Assembly: GCA_050250875.1 (NCBI GenBank)
Contig: JBFWNV010000003.1
Coordinates: forward strand, 248,001 to 312,000
Source: CAWAYR01 sp050250875
GTDB taxonomy: Bacteria; Acidobacteriota; Vicinamibacteria; Vicinamibacterales; UBA2999
Direction: 5' to 3'
Length of the DNA stretch: 64,000 nt
The number at the start of each line of letters is the position of its first letter. Within the stretch, counting starts at the first letter, position 1. The notes under the pieces are model-generated. The model ran no database searches and was not told the origin of the DNA. It saw nothing but the letters and a program-made list of their open reading frames with translations. Both the position numbers and the translations under genes were made by a program. Positions 43,725 to 51,904 of this stretch are shown here, piece after piece.

Positions 43725-44866
43725 TGGCCGCGCACGCCGGACTCGAACGCCGCATCGTCGCCGCGCTCGACGCCACGCCGTCGCGCGTGCCGGTCGTCCT
43801 CGGCGGCTGCGGCACCGGCCGCACCTCGCTGCTGCACGCGCTGGTCGATCGGCTCGGCCGGCCGAGCTGCCAGTACATCGACGTCGAGCGTTCGGCCAGC
43901 ACGCCCGAGCGGTTCTTCCACGCGGTGTTCACCAGCTCGCCGTTCGTCGATCCGGGCCTGGCGCGCGGCGAGGTGCCGGTGCCGTCGAGCGCCCGCGATG
44001 CCTTCGACCGCACGCTGGCGTTCTTCCAGCGGGCCCGCACGCCCGACGGCCAGCCGGCGGTGTTCCTGCTCGACGAGGTGCTGGAGCTGCGCACCTTCGA
44101 GAACTTCCCGGGCCTGCGCTACGTGCTGCGCGAGCTGGTGCAGGCGGTGGGCGACAGCCCGAACCGCTTCGTGTGTTCGAGCCGCTACGTCGCCCGCACG
44201 CACCGCGCGCTGCGCGACGCCGCGTCGCGTTTCGAGGTCGTGCACCTGCCGCCGCTCTCGGTCGCCGACGTCGCGGCGATGCTGCCGGCGTCCGACGGCG
44301 TCAGTCGCGCCGACCGCGACGAGCTGGCGGCCAGCATCCAGGCGCTGGCCGACGGCCGTGCCGCCTACGTCCGTGCCCTCGGCGAGGCCACGGCGGCGAT
44401 GAGCCAGCGCGGCGGCGATCCGGTCAGCGCCCTGACGGCGCTGCTGACCAGCGACGGCGGGCTCACCGCGTGGTGCGGCTACCGCTACGAGCTGCGGCTG
44501 CAGCGCGCCCGCGGCTACGGCGCGCTCAAGGCCATCCTCGAGATCCTCGCCGAGGAGGAACCGATCACGCTGACCGAGATCTCGCAGCGGATGCGGCGCA
44601 CGCCCGGCTCGACCAAGGACTACCTGTCGTGGCTCGAGGACGTCGATCTCGTCGTCGCCCGCCACAAGCGCTACAGCTTCGCCGACCCGCTGCTCCGCCT
44701 GTGGGTGCGCCTGCACGCCCGGCCGATGCCGCCCGGCGTCGACGACGTCGCCCGCGAGGTGCACGCGTATGCGCTGGCCCGGCTGCCACAGAGCGAGCCG
44801 TCGATGGCCGTCGCCGCCACCGCCGGCGAGCGCAAGGGCGGGTGGGGGATCATCGAGATCGACTAG
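43721..44866 (+). CDS. P-loop ATPase with C-terminal winged helix, coupled to hutU, 381 aa
   Basis: AAA/archaeal-ATPase-like protein. Walker A is VVLGGCGTGRTSLLHAL with Arg34 at the usual Lys position; Walker B AVFLLDEVLEL (about 118); then RFVCSSRYVARTHRAL as sensor. A winged-helix part near 275-330 (GYGALKAILEILAEEEPITL, TEISQRMRRTPGSTKDYLSW) follows. The ATG overlaps the hutU stop by 4 bases, implying coupled translation and a role tied to the hut operon or simple readthrough. The Lys-to-Arg change may weaken ATP hydrolysis. No other hut gene (hutI, hutG) follows. Confidence 0.75.
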
Positions 44867-44994
44867 GGACCGGGGACCAGGGACCGGGGACCAGGAAAGC
44901 TCTTGTCACGCTTCGCGTGCTGGCCCGCAGCGTGATAGCGCGACGGCTCGATTGAGTCTTTCCCTGATCCCCGGTCCCTGGTCCCTGGTCCCTA
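44864..44994. repeat. GGGACC heptad inverted-repeat element, copy D
   Basis: Begins TAGGGACCGGGGACCAGGGA in the stop codon of the ATPase gene and ends GGTCCCTGGTCCCTA, whose last three bases are the complement of the TAG stop of rnc. Core CTCTTGTCACGCTTCGCGTG then AGCGTGATAGCGCGACGGCT, almost identical to copy C. Both convergent genes thus end exactly at the element tips. Confidence 0.88.
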
Positions 44995-45948
44995 CTCGAA
45001 GCGGCCCCCCTCGCCCGCCAGGCGCTCGAGGGCGAGTCTCGCCGCTTCCTGTTCGGCGTCCTTCTTCGTCCGCCCCGTCCCCGTCGCCGCCACCTGGCCG
45101 TCGATCCGCACGTCGACGTGGAAGATCTTCTGGTGGTCGGGGCCCGACTCGCTCGAGATGCGGTAGGTCGGCAGCGATCGCCCCTGGCCCTGCAGGCGTT
45201 CCTGCAGCGCCGACTTGTGGTCGCGGCCGAAGATCGGCGACTGGCGGACGTCGGCGAGCAGGGGCCGGATCTGCCGTTCGACGAAGGCCCGGGCCGGCTC
45301 GATGCCGCCGTCGAGGTAGATGGCGGCGATCACCGCCTCGAAGACGTCGGCGAGCAGTGCCTGCTTGGCGCGGCCGCCGGTCTTCTCCTCGCCGCGGCCG
45401 AGCAGCAGCGCGTCGCCGAGGCCGAGAGCGCGGCTCATGCCGGCCAGCGCGGTGGTCGAGACCAGCGCCGCCTTGGCCTTCGATTTCGGGCCCTCGGTGA
45501 ACTGCGGGAACTCCCGGTAGAGCACGTCGGCGGTGACGAACCCGAGCACCGCGTCGCCGAGGAACTCGAGCGACTCGTTGTCGGCGACGCCGCCGCTCGG
45601 ATCCTCGGCGGTGCGCGACTTGTGGGTCAGGGCGTGCTCGAGCAGGCCGCGATCGCGGAAGCGATAGCCGATGCGGGCCTCGACGGCGGCGAGCTGGCTG
45701 TCGAGCGGCACGACGATGCCGCCGCCGCTGGCGTCGCCGTGGGTCTGCAGCACGCGCAGCGCGTCGGCCGCCTCGACCGGCGGCACGGCGATCCGGTAGT
45801 CGCCGAACGGCGTCACCGTGAACGCGAAGACGCCGGGCGGCGGTCCGGCCAGGCGCACCGGATGCAGGCCCTGGCTCTGCAGCAGCGCCAGCACCACCGA
45901 CGCCTCGATCTCGGACTGCGTGCGGAAGACGACCTCGCCGTCGGTCAC
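44992..45948 (-). CDS. rnc: Ribonuclease III with N-terminal DUF2007-like domain, 318 aa
   Basis: GTG start at 45948, inside GTGA overlapping the stop of the SpoIIE gene, with GGAGG upstream. Residues 1-70 (EVVFRTQSEIEASVVLALLQ, FGDYRIAVPPVEAADALRVL) resemble the DUF2007 'putative signal transducing' domain. From about 82 a complete RNase III follows: GYRFRDRGLLEHALTHKS, catalytic NESLEFLGDAVLGFV, then KQALLADVFEAVIAAIYLDG and a C-terminal dsRNA-binding domain (HKSALQERLQGQGRSLPTYR, TGTGRTKKDAEQEAARLALE). There is no stop or good restart between the domains, so it reads as a fusion. The usual enzyme is about 230 aa. Confidence 0.92.
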   Translation of the reverse strand: MTDGEVVFRTQSEIEASVVLALLQSQGLHPVRLAGPPPGVFAFTVTPFGDYRIAVPPVEAADALRVLQTHGDASGGGIVVPLDSQLAAVEARIGYRFRDRGLLEHALTHKSRTAEDPSGGVADNESLEFLGDAVLGFVTADVLYREFPQFTEGPKSKAKAALVSTTALAGMSRALGLGDALLLGRGEEKTGGRAKQALLADVFEAVIAAIYLDGGIEPARAFVERQIRPLLADVRQSPIFGRDHKSALQERLQGQGRSLPTYRISSESGPDHQKIFHVDVRIDGQVAATGTGRTKKDAEQEAARLALERLAGEGGRFE

Positions 45949-48215
45949 GACGCCTCCTCGCCGCCGGCGGTCACCGCCGCGGCCGCCGGGCGGTCGATCC
46001 CCTCGGCGCGCAGCAGCAGCATCGTCATGTCGTCGTGCTGGCCGGCGCCGGCGCCGAACGACCGTACCTCGTGCACCAGCGTCGCCGCCAGCCGCTCGAG
46101 CGGCAGATCGCGGTAGACCCCCGCCAGCTCGCCCAGACGCCCTTCCCCGAAGCAGTCGTGCTCGTGGTTCATCATCTCGCTGATGCCGTCGGTGAACAGC
46201 ACCACCAGGTCGCCGGCGACGAACGGCACCGTCACCTCCTCGAGCAGCGAGTCGAACAGCGACCCGTCGTCGAGCTTGAGGCCGACGACCAGTCCGTCGG
46301 GCGCCAGGGTCCGCACCGGCGGCAGCACCTGGCCGCGCCGCGCCGGCACCAGCAGCAGCGGACAGTGGCCGGCCCGGGCATAGGTCATCACCTGGCGCTG
46401 CAGGTCGACGACGAGGTAGCTCATCGTGATGAAGCTGCGCCCGTCGAGATGATCGGCGATGACCCGGTTCACGGCGATCAGCAGTTCGCGCGGCGACAGG
46501 TGCTGCCGGGCGAGCGACAGCACCAGCCCCTTCAGCTGGGCCATGTACAGCCCGGCGCCGACGCCCTTGCCCGACACGTCGGCGATGAGGAAGCCGTACT
46601 GGTGGTCGCCCACCGGGAACACGTCGTAGTAGTCGCCGCCGACTTCGCGCGCCGGTTCGCAGTAGGCCGACACGCCGATGCCCGGCACGGTCAGCGGCCC
46701 CTGCGGCAGCAGCTTCATCTGGATCTCGCGGGCGGTCGCGAACTCCTGCTCGAGCCGCTCCTTGTGCGCCACGTCGGACAGCAGCCGCGTCACCTCGCCG
46801 GTCATGGCGTTGAACGAGTCGGCCAGCTCGCCCAGCTGGTCGCGGGCGCGCACCGGGATGACGTGGGTGAAGTCGCGGTTGCGCAGGTGCTGCGTGCCGG
46901 TGAAGAGATCGTGCACGGCGCCGGTGATCTGCCGCGCCAGGGCCAGCCCGATGATCAGGGCGACACCCTGGATGACCAGGAACAGGCAGCCGACCGCGAA
47001 CAGCAGCAGGAGGACGACGTTGCTCATGGCGCCGCCGAGCGCCGATTCCGAACTGATGCGGCGGTACATCTCGAGCAGGCCGAGCGACAGCTCGACGCTC
47101 ACCGTGCCGGAGCCGCCGCTCGCCCAGTCGAGGTGCTCGACGAGCAGCACCCAGCGGCGCAGGATCTGGTCGGTCGTCGACCCCGGCGGCGGCGGTGCCG
47201 GGCGGGCCTCCGCCGGCCGGCCCAGGGCCAGCGCCGGCGCCTCGTCGATCGGCACGCGGTCGATCGACCCGAGGCGGATGCCGGTCTCCCGCGCGATCCG
47301 CTCTTCCACCGCCGCCGAGATCGGCAGGTCGAGCACCACCGCCCAGGTCGGCGCGGCCACCGGGGGCACGGCCACCGCGCGGGCGACCAGCCGCACGTCC
47401 GGATCGGCGCCGGGCGCGGCGGCGTCGTAGGCGATGATGCGGGCGACGCCGTCGCAGGTCAGCCACGCCGGCAGCGTGAGCGGCGGCGGCAGGTGCGCCC
47501 ACGGTCCGGCCGTGGTCGGCAGGCCGATCGGCGGCATGCGCCCCGACGCCAGCGGCGCCAGCGCCTGCGGGCACTTCAGCCCCGTCGCCGGCACGAGCGC
47601 GAACGACAGGTAGGGATAACGGGCGGCGGCGCTGGTCTGCTGCCGCTCGAGCGTGTCGCGCACGGCCTCGGCGGTGGCGGCGCGCTGCACGTCGAGCAGC
47701 ACCGTCTGGGCCAGGAAGCGCGCCTGCTCGGCGTGGCTGTCGAAGCGCGTCTGCACCAGGTAGCTGGCCATGTTGCGGAACAGCAGCAGACCGGCGAGCA
47801 GGAAGAACGCGACGATCAGAAGGCTCGGCACCAGGCCGACGAAGATGTAGGAGAGGATCAGCTTGCGACGGACCCGCCACAGCAGCCGGCGGCGCATCCA
47901 CACGGCGCCGCGGGCGGCGACGTAGCCGAGCCCCAGCACCAGCGCCAGCGTCCCGGCGGCGTTGACGGTCGACAGCCAGCCCGGGAGCGGGTCCACCGCC
48001 AGGCCGACCAGGCCCAGCACCAGCTTGATGACGAGGCCGACGAGCAGCGTCTTGCCGGGCAGCGTGCCGAGGAGCCAGCCGCGGGCGGCCTGCGCCGTGG
48101 TCCGCCGCGGCGGCAGCCCGCCGATGATCCACGGCCGGGTGATCAGATCGGACGAGGTCGCCCCGGCCGGCAACGCCGGCGGCCGCGGAGGTGGGATGAG
48201 TGAGGCGTCGGCCAT
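45945..48215 (-). CDS. Membrane-bound SpoIIE/RsbU-type PP2C phosphatase with HAMP domain, 756 aa
   Basis: Four N-terminal hydrophobic segments (about 55-75, 85-105, 120-145 and near 400) flank an extracytoplasmic sensor region of about 240 residues. Then come a HAMP domain (QITGAVHDLFTGTQHLRNRD, QLGELADSFNAMTGEVTRLL) and a PP2C-type domain: PAREVGGDYYDVFPVGDHQY, LIADVSGKGVGAGLYMAQLK, LVVLFTDGISEMMNHEHDCF, GQHDDMTMLLLRA, with all metal-binding Asp residues. Such proteins dephosphorylate anti-sigma-factor antagonists. No partner kinase or STAS protein is adjacent. It is translationally coupled to rnc. Confidence 0.9.
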   Translation of the reverse strand: MADASLIPPPRPPALPAGATSSDLITRPWIIGGLPPRRTTAQAARGWLLGTLPGKTLLVGLVIKLVLGLVGLAVDPLPGWLSTVNAAGTLALVLGLGYVAARGAVWMRRRLLWRVRRKLILSYIFVGLVPSLLIVAFFLLAGLLLFRNMASYLVQTRFDSHAEQARFLAQTVLLDVQRAATAEAVRDTLERQQTSAAARYPYLSFALVPATGLKCPQALAPLASGRMPPIGLPTTAGPWAHLPPPLTLPAWLTCDGVARIIAYDAAAPGADPDVRLVARAVAVPPVAAPTWAVVLDLPISAAVEERIARETGIRLGSIDRVPIDEAPALALGRPAEARPAPPPPGSTTDQILRRWVLLVEHLDWASGGSGTVSVELSLGLLEMYRRISSESALGGAMSNVVLLLLFAVGCLFLVIQGVALIIGLALARQITGAVHDLFTGTQHLRNRDFTHVIPVRARDQLGELADSFNAMTGEVTRLLSDVAHKERLEQEFATAREIQMKLLPQGPLTVPGIGVSAYCEPAREVGGDYYDVFPVGDHQYGFLIADVSGKGVGAGLYMAQLKGLVLSLARQHLSPRELLIAVNRVIADHLDGRSFITMSYLVVDLQRQVMTYARAGHCPLLLVPARRGQVLPPVRTLAPDGLVVGLKLDDGSLFDSLLEEVTVPFVAGDLVVLFTDGISEMMNHEHDCFGEGRLGELAGVYRDLPLERLAATLVHEVRSFGAGAGQHDDMTMLLLRAEGIDRPAAAAVTAGGEEAS

Positions 48216-48278
48216 GCGGTCGCGGCCGCGAACGCGCGTCGCGCGCCCGATTGCAGGCCGGAATCATAACAGAGTAAC

Positions 48279-49442
48279 GTGGCCGGCGCCGTGAGACTCA
48301 CCGACCGCGCCCGCTTCGCCACCATCTGCATCCACGCCGGCCAGGAGCCGGATCCCGCCACCGGCGCCATCATCACGCCGATCTACCAGACCTCGACCTA
48401 CGTGCAGGAAGGCCTCGGCCAGCACAAGGGCTACGAGTACGGCCGGACGCAGAACCCGACGCGCATGGCCCTCGAGCGCAACGTCGCGGCCATCGAGGCC
48501 GGCCGCGCCGGCTTCGCCTTCGCCTCGGGCATGGCGGCGATCGACGCGGTGCTGACCCGCCTGCAGGCCGGCGACCACGTCGTCGTCAGCGACAACACCT
48601 ACGGCGGCACCTTCCGCCTGTTCGAACGCGTGCGCCGCAAGTTCGGCCTCGACTTCAGCTACGTCGACACCGCCGATCTCGACGCCATCGCGCCGGCGTT
48701 CCGGCCGACGACGAAGTACCTGTTCGTGGAGTCGCCGACCAACCCGATGCTGTCGGTCACCGACCTCGCCGCGGCCAGCGACATCGCCCATCGCCACGGC
48801 GTGCGCGTGGTGGTCGACAACACCTTCGCCAGCCCGTACGTGCAGCGGCCGCTGACCCTGGGCGCCGACCTCGTGCTGCACAGCACCACCAAGTTCCTCA
48901 ACGGCCACAGCGACAGCGTCGGCGGCGTGGTCGTGGTCGCCCACCAGGACGACGAGGAGTGGTTCCGCTTCGTGCAGAACGCCGCCGGGGCGATCCTCGG
49001 GCCGATGGACAGCTGGCTGGTGCTGCGCGGCACCAAGACGCTGCCGATCCGCATGGAGCGCACCAACGCCAACACGATGCGCATCGCCGAGTACCTGGCG
49101 GCGCATCCGCGCGTGACCCGCACCATCTACCCCGGGCTGGCCAGCCACCCGCACCACGCGCTGGCCTTCCGGCAGATGCAGGGCTTCGGCGGGCTCATCT
49201 CCTTCGACGTCGGCTCGATCGAGCGAGCCCGCGAGGTACTGCCCCGCTTCCAGCTGATGGCGCTGGCCGAGAGCCTGGGCGGCGTCGAGACGCTCATCTC
49301 GCACCCCGCGGTGATGACCCACGCCTCGGTGCCCGCCGAACGCCGCGCCGCCCTGGGCATCAGCGACGGCCTGCTGCGCATCTCGGTGGGGATTGAGGAC
49401 GCGGACGATCTCCTCGAGGACCTGCGTCAGGCCTTGGCCTGA
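48279..49442 (+). CDS. Trans-sulfuration PLP enzyme (cystathionine gamma-synthase/lyase type), 387 aa
   Basis: Cys/Met metabolism PLP fold. Motifs: TICIHAGQEPDPATGAIITP, QTSTYVQEGLGQHKGYEYGR (substrate-phosphate site YEYGRTQNPT), FASGMAAIDAVL, DNTYGGTFRLF, ESPTNPML, VVVDNTFASPYVQRPL and the PLP lysine Lys205 in HSTTKFLNGHSD. The C-terminal ESLGGVETLISHPAVMTHAS is the family signature. Sequence alone does not separate gamma-synthase from gamma-lyase; ESLGGVE favours the cystathionine group. GTG start at 48279 or 48291. Divergent from the phosphatase gene. Confidence 0.9.
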   Translation: MAGAVRLTDRARFATICIHAGQEPDPATGAIITPIYQTSTYVQEGLGQHKGYEYGRTQNPTRMALERNVAAIEAGRAGFAFASGMAAIDAVLTRLQAGDHVVVSDNTYGGTFRLFERVRRKFGLDFSYVDTADLDAIAPAFRPTTKYLFVESPTNPMLSVTDLAAASDIAHRHGVRVVVDNTFASPYVQRPLTLGADLVLHSTTKFLNGHSDSVGGVVVVAHQDDEEWFRFVQNAAGAILGPMDSWLVLRGTKTLPIRMERTNANTMRIAEYLAAHPRVTRTIYPGLASHPHHALAFRQMQGFGGLISFDVGSIERAREVLPRFQLMALAESLGGVETLISHPAVMTHASVPAERRAALGISDGLLRISVGIEDADDLLEDLRQALA

Positions 49443-49451
49443 CGCCGGCCC

Positions 49452-49610
49452 TCGGGGCGCGGGGCGCGGGGCGCGGGGCTCGGGGCTCGGGGCTCGGGGC
49501 TCGGGAAGAGCGTTCACCACGTCCACGCCCGAGCCGAATGAGCAGACGTCGTGCGTCAGTTCCGTCAGAGGTCATTCCCGAGTCCCGAGCCCCGAGTCCC
49601 GAGCCCCGGA
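49452..49610. repeat. CGGGGCT heptad inverted-repeat element, variant family
   Basis: Left arm of CGGGGCG then CGGGGCT units (GGGGCTCGGGGCTCGGGGCT), about 75 bases of unrelated core, right arm CCCGAGTCCCGAGCCCCGAG. Same architecture as the GGGACC copies but a different unit and a different core. It separates the convergent trans-sulfuration and cutA genes. The half copies at 28397 and 26920 use related units. Confidence 0.8.
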
Positions 49611-49620
49611 TCGAGGCGCG

Positions 49621-49947
49621 TCACCTATCGACTGCGCCGCGCACCCATGCGCCATATGTAGCGCTCGCCGTGGCGTCGAGCACAACCAGTTCCGGCAGCT
49701 CGTAGGGATGCAGCGCCAGCAGCCGGGCTTCCAGCTCGGCCAGGCGGCCGGCGGTCGTCTTGATCACGATCTGGCGCTCCTCGCTGCGTTCGAGGGCGCC
49801 GTCCCACCGGTAGTGCGACGTCATCGGCGCCAGCACGCTCACGCAGGCGGCGAGCCCGTCGCGCACGAGCGTGGCCGCCGCCTCGTCGGCGGGCCGGTCG
49901 GCCGGCCAGGACGTCAGCACGATGCGCAGGTCGGTCGCAGATTCCAC
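49621..49947 (-). CDS. cutA: Divalent-cation tolerance protein CutA, 108 aa
   Basis: Small trimeric cytosolic CutA1 protein, linked to copper tolerance. TDLRIVLTSWPADRPADEAA at the start, GLAACVSVLAPMTSHYRWDG and LERSEERQIVIKTTAGRLAE, LEARLLALHPYELPELVVLD are characteristic. GTG at 49947 gives the normal length of about 108; an upstream in-frame start would add the TTGTAC repeat region. It shares a promoter region with the FtsB-like gene. Confidence 0.9.
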   Translation of the reverse strand: MESATDLRIVLTSWPADRPADEAAATLVRDGLAACVSVLAPMTSHYRWDGALERSEERQIVIKTTAGRLAELEARLLALHPYELPELVVLDATASATYGAWVRGAVDR

Positions 49948-50029
49948 TTGTACTCGCGAGAAAGTTCTTGTACTTTTGTGGGCGCCGCGGTACAAAGCCC
50001 TTGTACTTCGGCGCGCGACTCGCTATTCT
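49947..50029. promoter_or_regulatory. CTTGTACT repeat array and promoter of the FtsB-like gene
   Basis: CTTGTACT occurs at 49947-49954, 49967-49974 and 50000-50007, with an inverted GGTACAAAG at 49989-49997. The third copy provides TTGTAC as a -35 box, 17 bases before the -10 TATTCT (50024-50029). The array probably contains operators for a regulator acting on the FtsB-like gene, on cutA, or both. Confidence 0.55.
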
Positions 50030-50039
50030 GCCACCGACG

Positions 50040-50393
50040 ATGCCCGACACCACGCCCAGCGACGACGGCCGCGCCGCCCGCCCCACCGGCGGGTCGACCG
50101 TGCGCCGCCTCGCGCGCTACGGGTTGATGGTGCTCACCGCGGTGGTGTTGATCGACGCGGTCGTCGGCGAAAAGGGGCTGCTGGCGCTGATGCGCGCCCG
50201 CGGCGACTACCGCGAGCTGCAGTCCTCGCTGCGGGCGGTGCGGGCCGAGAACCAGCGGCTGCGCGAACAGGCCCGGCGCTACCGCGAGGATCCGGTCACG
50301 ATCGAAGAGCTGGCCCGCAAGGATCTCGGCCTCATCAAGCCCGGCGAGAAGCTCTTCATCATCCGCGACCAGCCGCCCGCCGGGCCGCGCTGA
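50040..50393 (+). CDS. FtsB/DivIC-like septum formation initiator, 117 aa
   Basis: A short basic cytoplasmic N-terminus, one membrane helix (about 27-44, YGLMVLTAVVLIDAVVG), a coiled coil (YRELQSSLRAVRAENQRLRE, QARRYREDPVTIEELARKDL) and GLIKPGEKLFIIRD form the complete FtsB/DivIC pattern. It acts in the divisome with FtsL and FtsQ. ATG at 50040, ten bases after TATTCT, so nearly leaderless. No division genes are adjacent. Confidence 0.85.
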   Translation: MPDTTPSDDGRAARPTGGSTVRRLARYGLMVLTAVVLIDAVVGEKGLLALMRARGDYRELQSSLRAVRAENQRLREQARRYREDPVTIEELARKDLGLIKPGEKLFIIRDQPPAGPR

Positions 50394-50507
50394 CCGCCCT
50401 CGTCCCGCCCTCACTGCCACGCCGAAGAGCGTGTGCTACGCTACCCGTTCGGTCGCGCGCGCCGGTCTCCTGCCGTGCCGCAGCGAACCGCGTGAGGGAG
50501 TTCCGAC

Positions 50508-50933
50508 ATGGCACGGACGGCGACAGCGGAGTGGAAGGGCGATCTGATGGGCGGCAGCGGCCGCATGGCGCTCGGCAGCGGCGCGTTCGAGGGCGACTAC
50601 TCGTTCGCCACGCGCTTCGGCGAGACGCCCGGCGCCAACCCCGAAGAGCTGCTCGGCGCCGCGCACGCCGGCTGCTTCTCGATGGCCCTCGCCAACTCGC
50701 TGGCCAAGGCCGGCCACGTCGCCACGTCGGTGAAGACCACGGCCAGCGTCCACCTCGGCAAGGACGACAAGGGCTTCCTGATCACGCGGATCGACCTGGT
50801 GACCGACGCCGTCGTGCCCGGCGCCGACGACGCCACGTTCCAGGAGCACGCCCGCAACACCAGGACCGGCTGCATCATCTCGCGGGCGCTGGCCGCCAAC
50901 GAGATCACGTTGAAGGCGACGCTGCACGGCTGA
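50508..50933 (+). CDS. OsmC family peroxiredoxin-like protein, 141 aa
   Basis: Thiol-dependent hydroperoxide-reducing enzyme of the OsmC group. ATAEWKGDLMGGSGRMALG at the start, PGANPEELLGAAHAGCFSMA with the first catalytic Cys, and HARNTRTGCIISRALAANEI with the second. Normal length. ATG at 50508 with GAGGGAGTTCCGAC upstream. A TACGCT about 65 bases upstream could be its -10 box. It begins the stress-related cluster. Confidence 0.9.
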   Translation: MARTATAEWKGDLMGGSGRMALGSGAFEGDYSFATRFGETPGANPEELLGAAHAGCFSMALANSLAKAGHVATSVKTTASVHLGKDDKGFLITRIDLVTDAVVPGADDATFQEHARNTRTGCIISRALAANEITLKATLHG

Positions 50934-50952
50934 GGCCCGACCGCCGCCGCCG

Positions 50953-51735
50953 ATGGCCCGCCTGCACCTGGTGCACTGGGACCCGGCCGAGGGGCGACGC
51001 CATCAACACGACCTCGAGGCCCTCGGCCACGAGGTGACCTACCTCGGCGAGGTGACCGGCCCGGCGCTGGGCCGCGTGCTGCGGACCGGGAGCGCCGAGC
51101 TCGTCGTCCTCGATCTGTCGCGCCGGCCGTCGCACGGCCGCGAGATCGCCATGGCCCTGCGCAGCCGCAAGGCGACGCGTCACACGCCGCTGCTCTTCGT
51201 CGGCGGCGAGGCGGACAAGGTGGCGGCGCTGCGCGCGCTGCTGCCCGATGCGGTCTACACCACCTGGGGGCGGATGAAGGCGGCGATCCCCAGGGCGATC
51301 CGCACCGCCCCGGCGGCGCCCATCGTGCCGCCCGACCCGCTCTACGCCGGACGCAGCCTGGCCCAGAAGCTCGGCATCGCCGCCGGCGAGCGCGTCGCCG
51401 CCATCGGCGCGCCGCGCGACTTCGCGACGACGCTCGGCGCGCTGCCGGCCGGGGCGCGACTGACGGCGGCCTTCGCCGCCGACGTCGATCGCGTCGTGTG
51501 GTTCCTGCGCTCGCGGGCCGAACTGCGTGTGGCCCTCGGGCGGCTCGCCGCGACGTTGCGATCGCAGGTGGCGTGGCTGGTCTGGCCGAAGAAGACCTCT
51601 GGGGTCGTTTGCGATCTCGACGGCAACGTCGTCCGCGATGCCGGACTCGCCGCCGGGCTGGTCGACTTCAAGATCTGCACCGTCGACGCCACGTGGTCGG
51701 CGCTGGCGTTCAAGCGCCCGAAGACGACCCGCTGA
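50953..51735 (+). CDS. Receiver-like domain fused to DUF3052, 260 aa
   Basis: Residues 1-115 are receiver-like (RLHLVHWDPAEGRRHQHDLE, LVVLDLSRRPSHGREIAMAL, TPLLFVGGEADKVAALRALL) with an Asp in VVLDLS. From about 133 the DUF3052 domain follows: YAGRSLAQKLGIAAGERVAA, VDRVVWFLRSRAELRVALGR, VAWLVWPKKTSGVVCDLDGN and GLVDFKICTVDATWSALAFK. DUF3052 is usually a stand-alone small protein of unknown function. It lies 19 bases after osmC and is probably cotranscribed. Confidence 0.75.
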   Translation: MARLHLVHWDPAEGRRHQHDLEALGHEVTYLGEVTGPALGRVLRTGSAELVVLDLSRRPSHGREIAMALRSRKATRHTPLLFVGGEADKVAALRALLPDAVYTTWGRMKAAIPRAIRTAPAAPIVPPDPLYAGRSLAQKLGIAAGERVAAIGAPRDFATTLGALPAGARLTAAFAADVDRVVWFLRSRAELRVALGRLAATLRSQVAWLVWPKKTSGVVCDLDGNVVRDAGLAAGLVDFKICTVDATWSALAFKRPKTTR

Positions 51736-51859
51736 CGGCGCGCCGGCCACCCGGATCGCGGGCCGGGAATTTCCCCGCCGCCCGCGGACCTGGCCGCAGG
51801 GCGATGGGCGACGGCCGGGCCCGTCCTGCGGCAACCGGCCGTCGCCGCCCGTCTCCGAC

Positions 51860-51875
51860 TGGCATCGACGTTGCT
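51860..51875 (+). promoter_or_regulatory. Sigma-54 promoter (-24/-12) of the BCAM0308-like gene
   Basis: TGGCAT-CGACG-TTGCT; the invariant GG (51861) and GC (51873) are 12 bases apart as required. It lies 30 bases before the ATG, and AGCGGAGGATCGACG supplies the ribosome site. Confidence 0.65.
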
Positions 51876-51904
51876 GCTGGCGAAGGGAGAGCGGAGGATC
51901 GACG

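Noticed and set aside
48216..48278. SAM riboswitch before the trans-sulfuration gene
   Set aside because: The gap between the divergent start codons is only 63 bases and shows no helical core of a known riboswitch.
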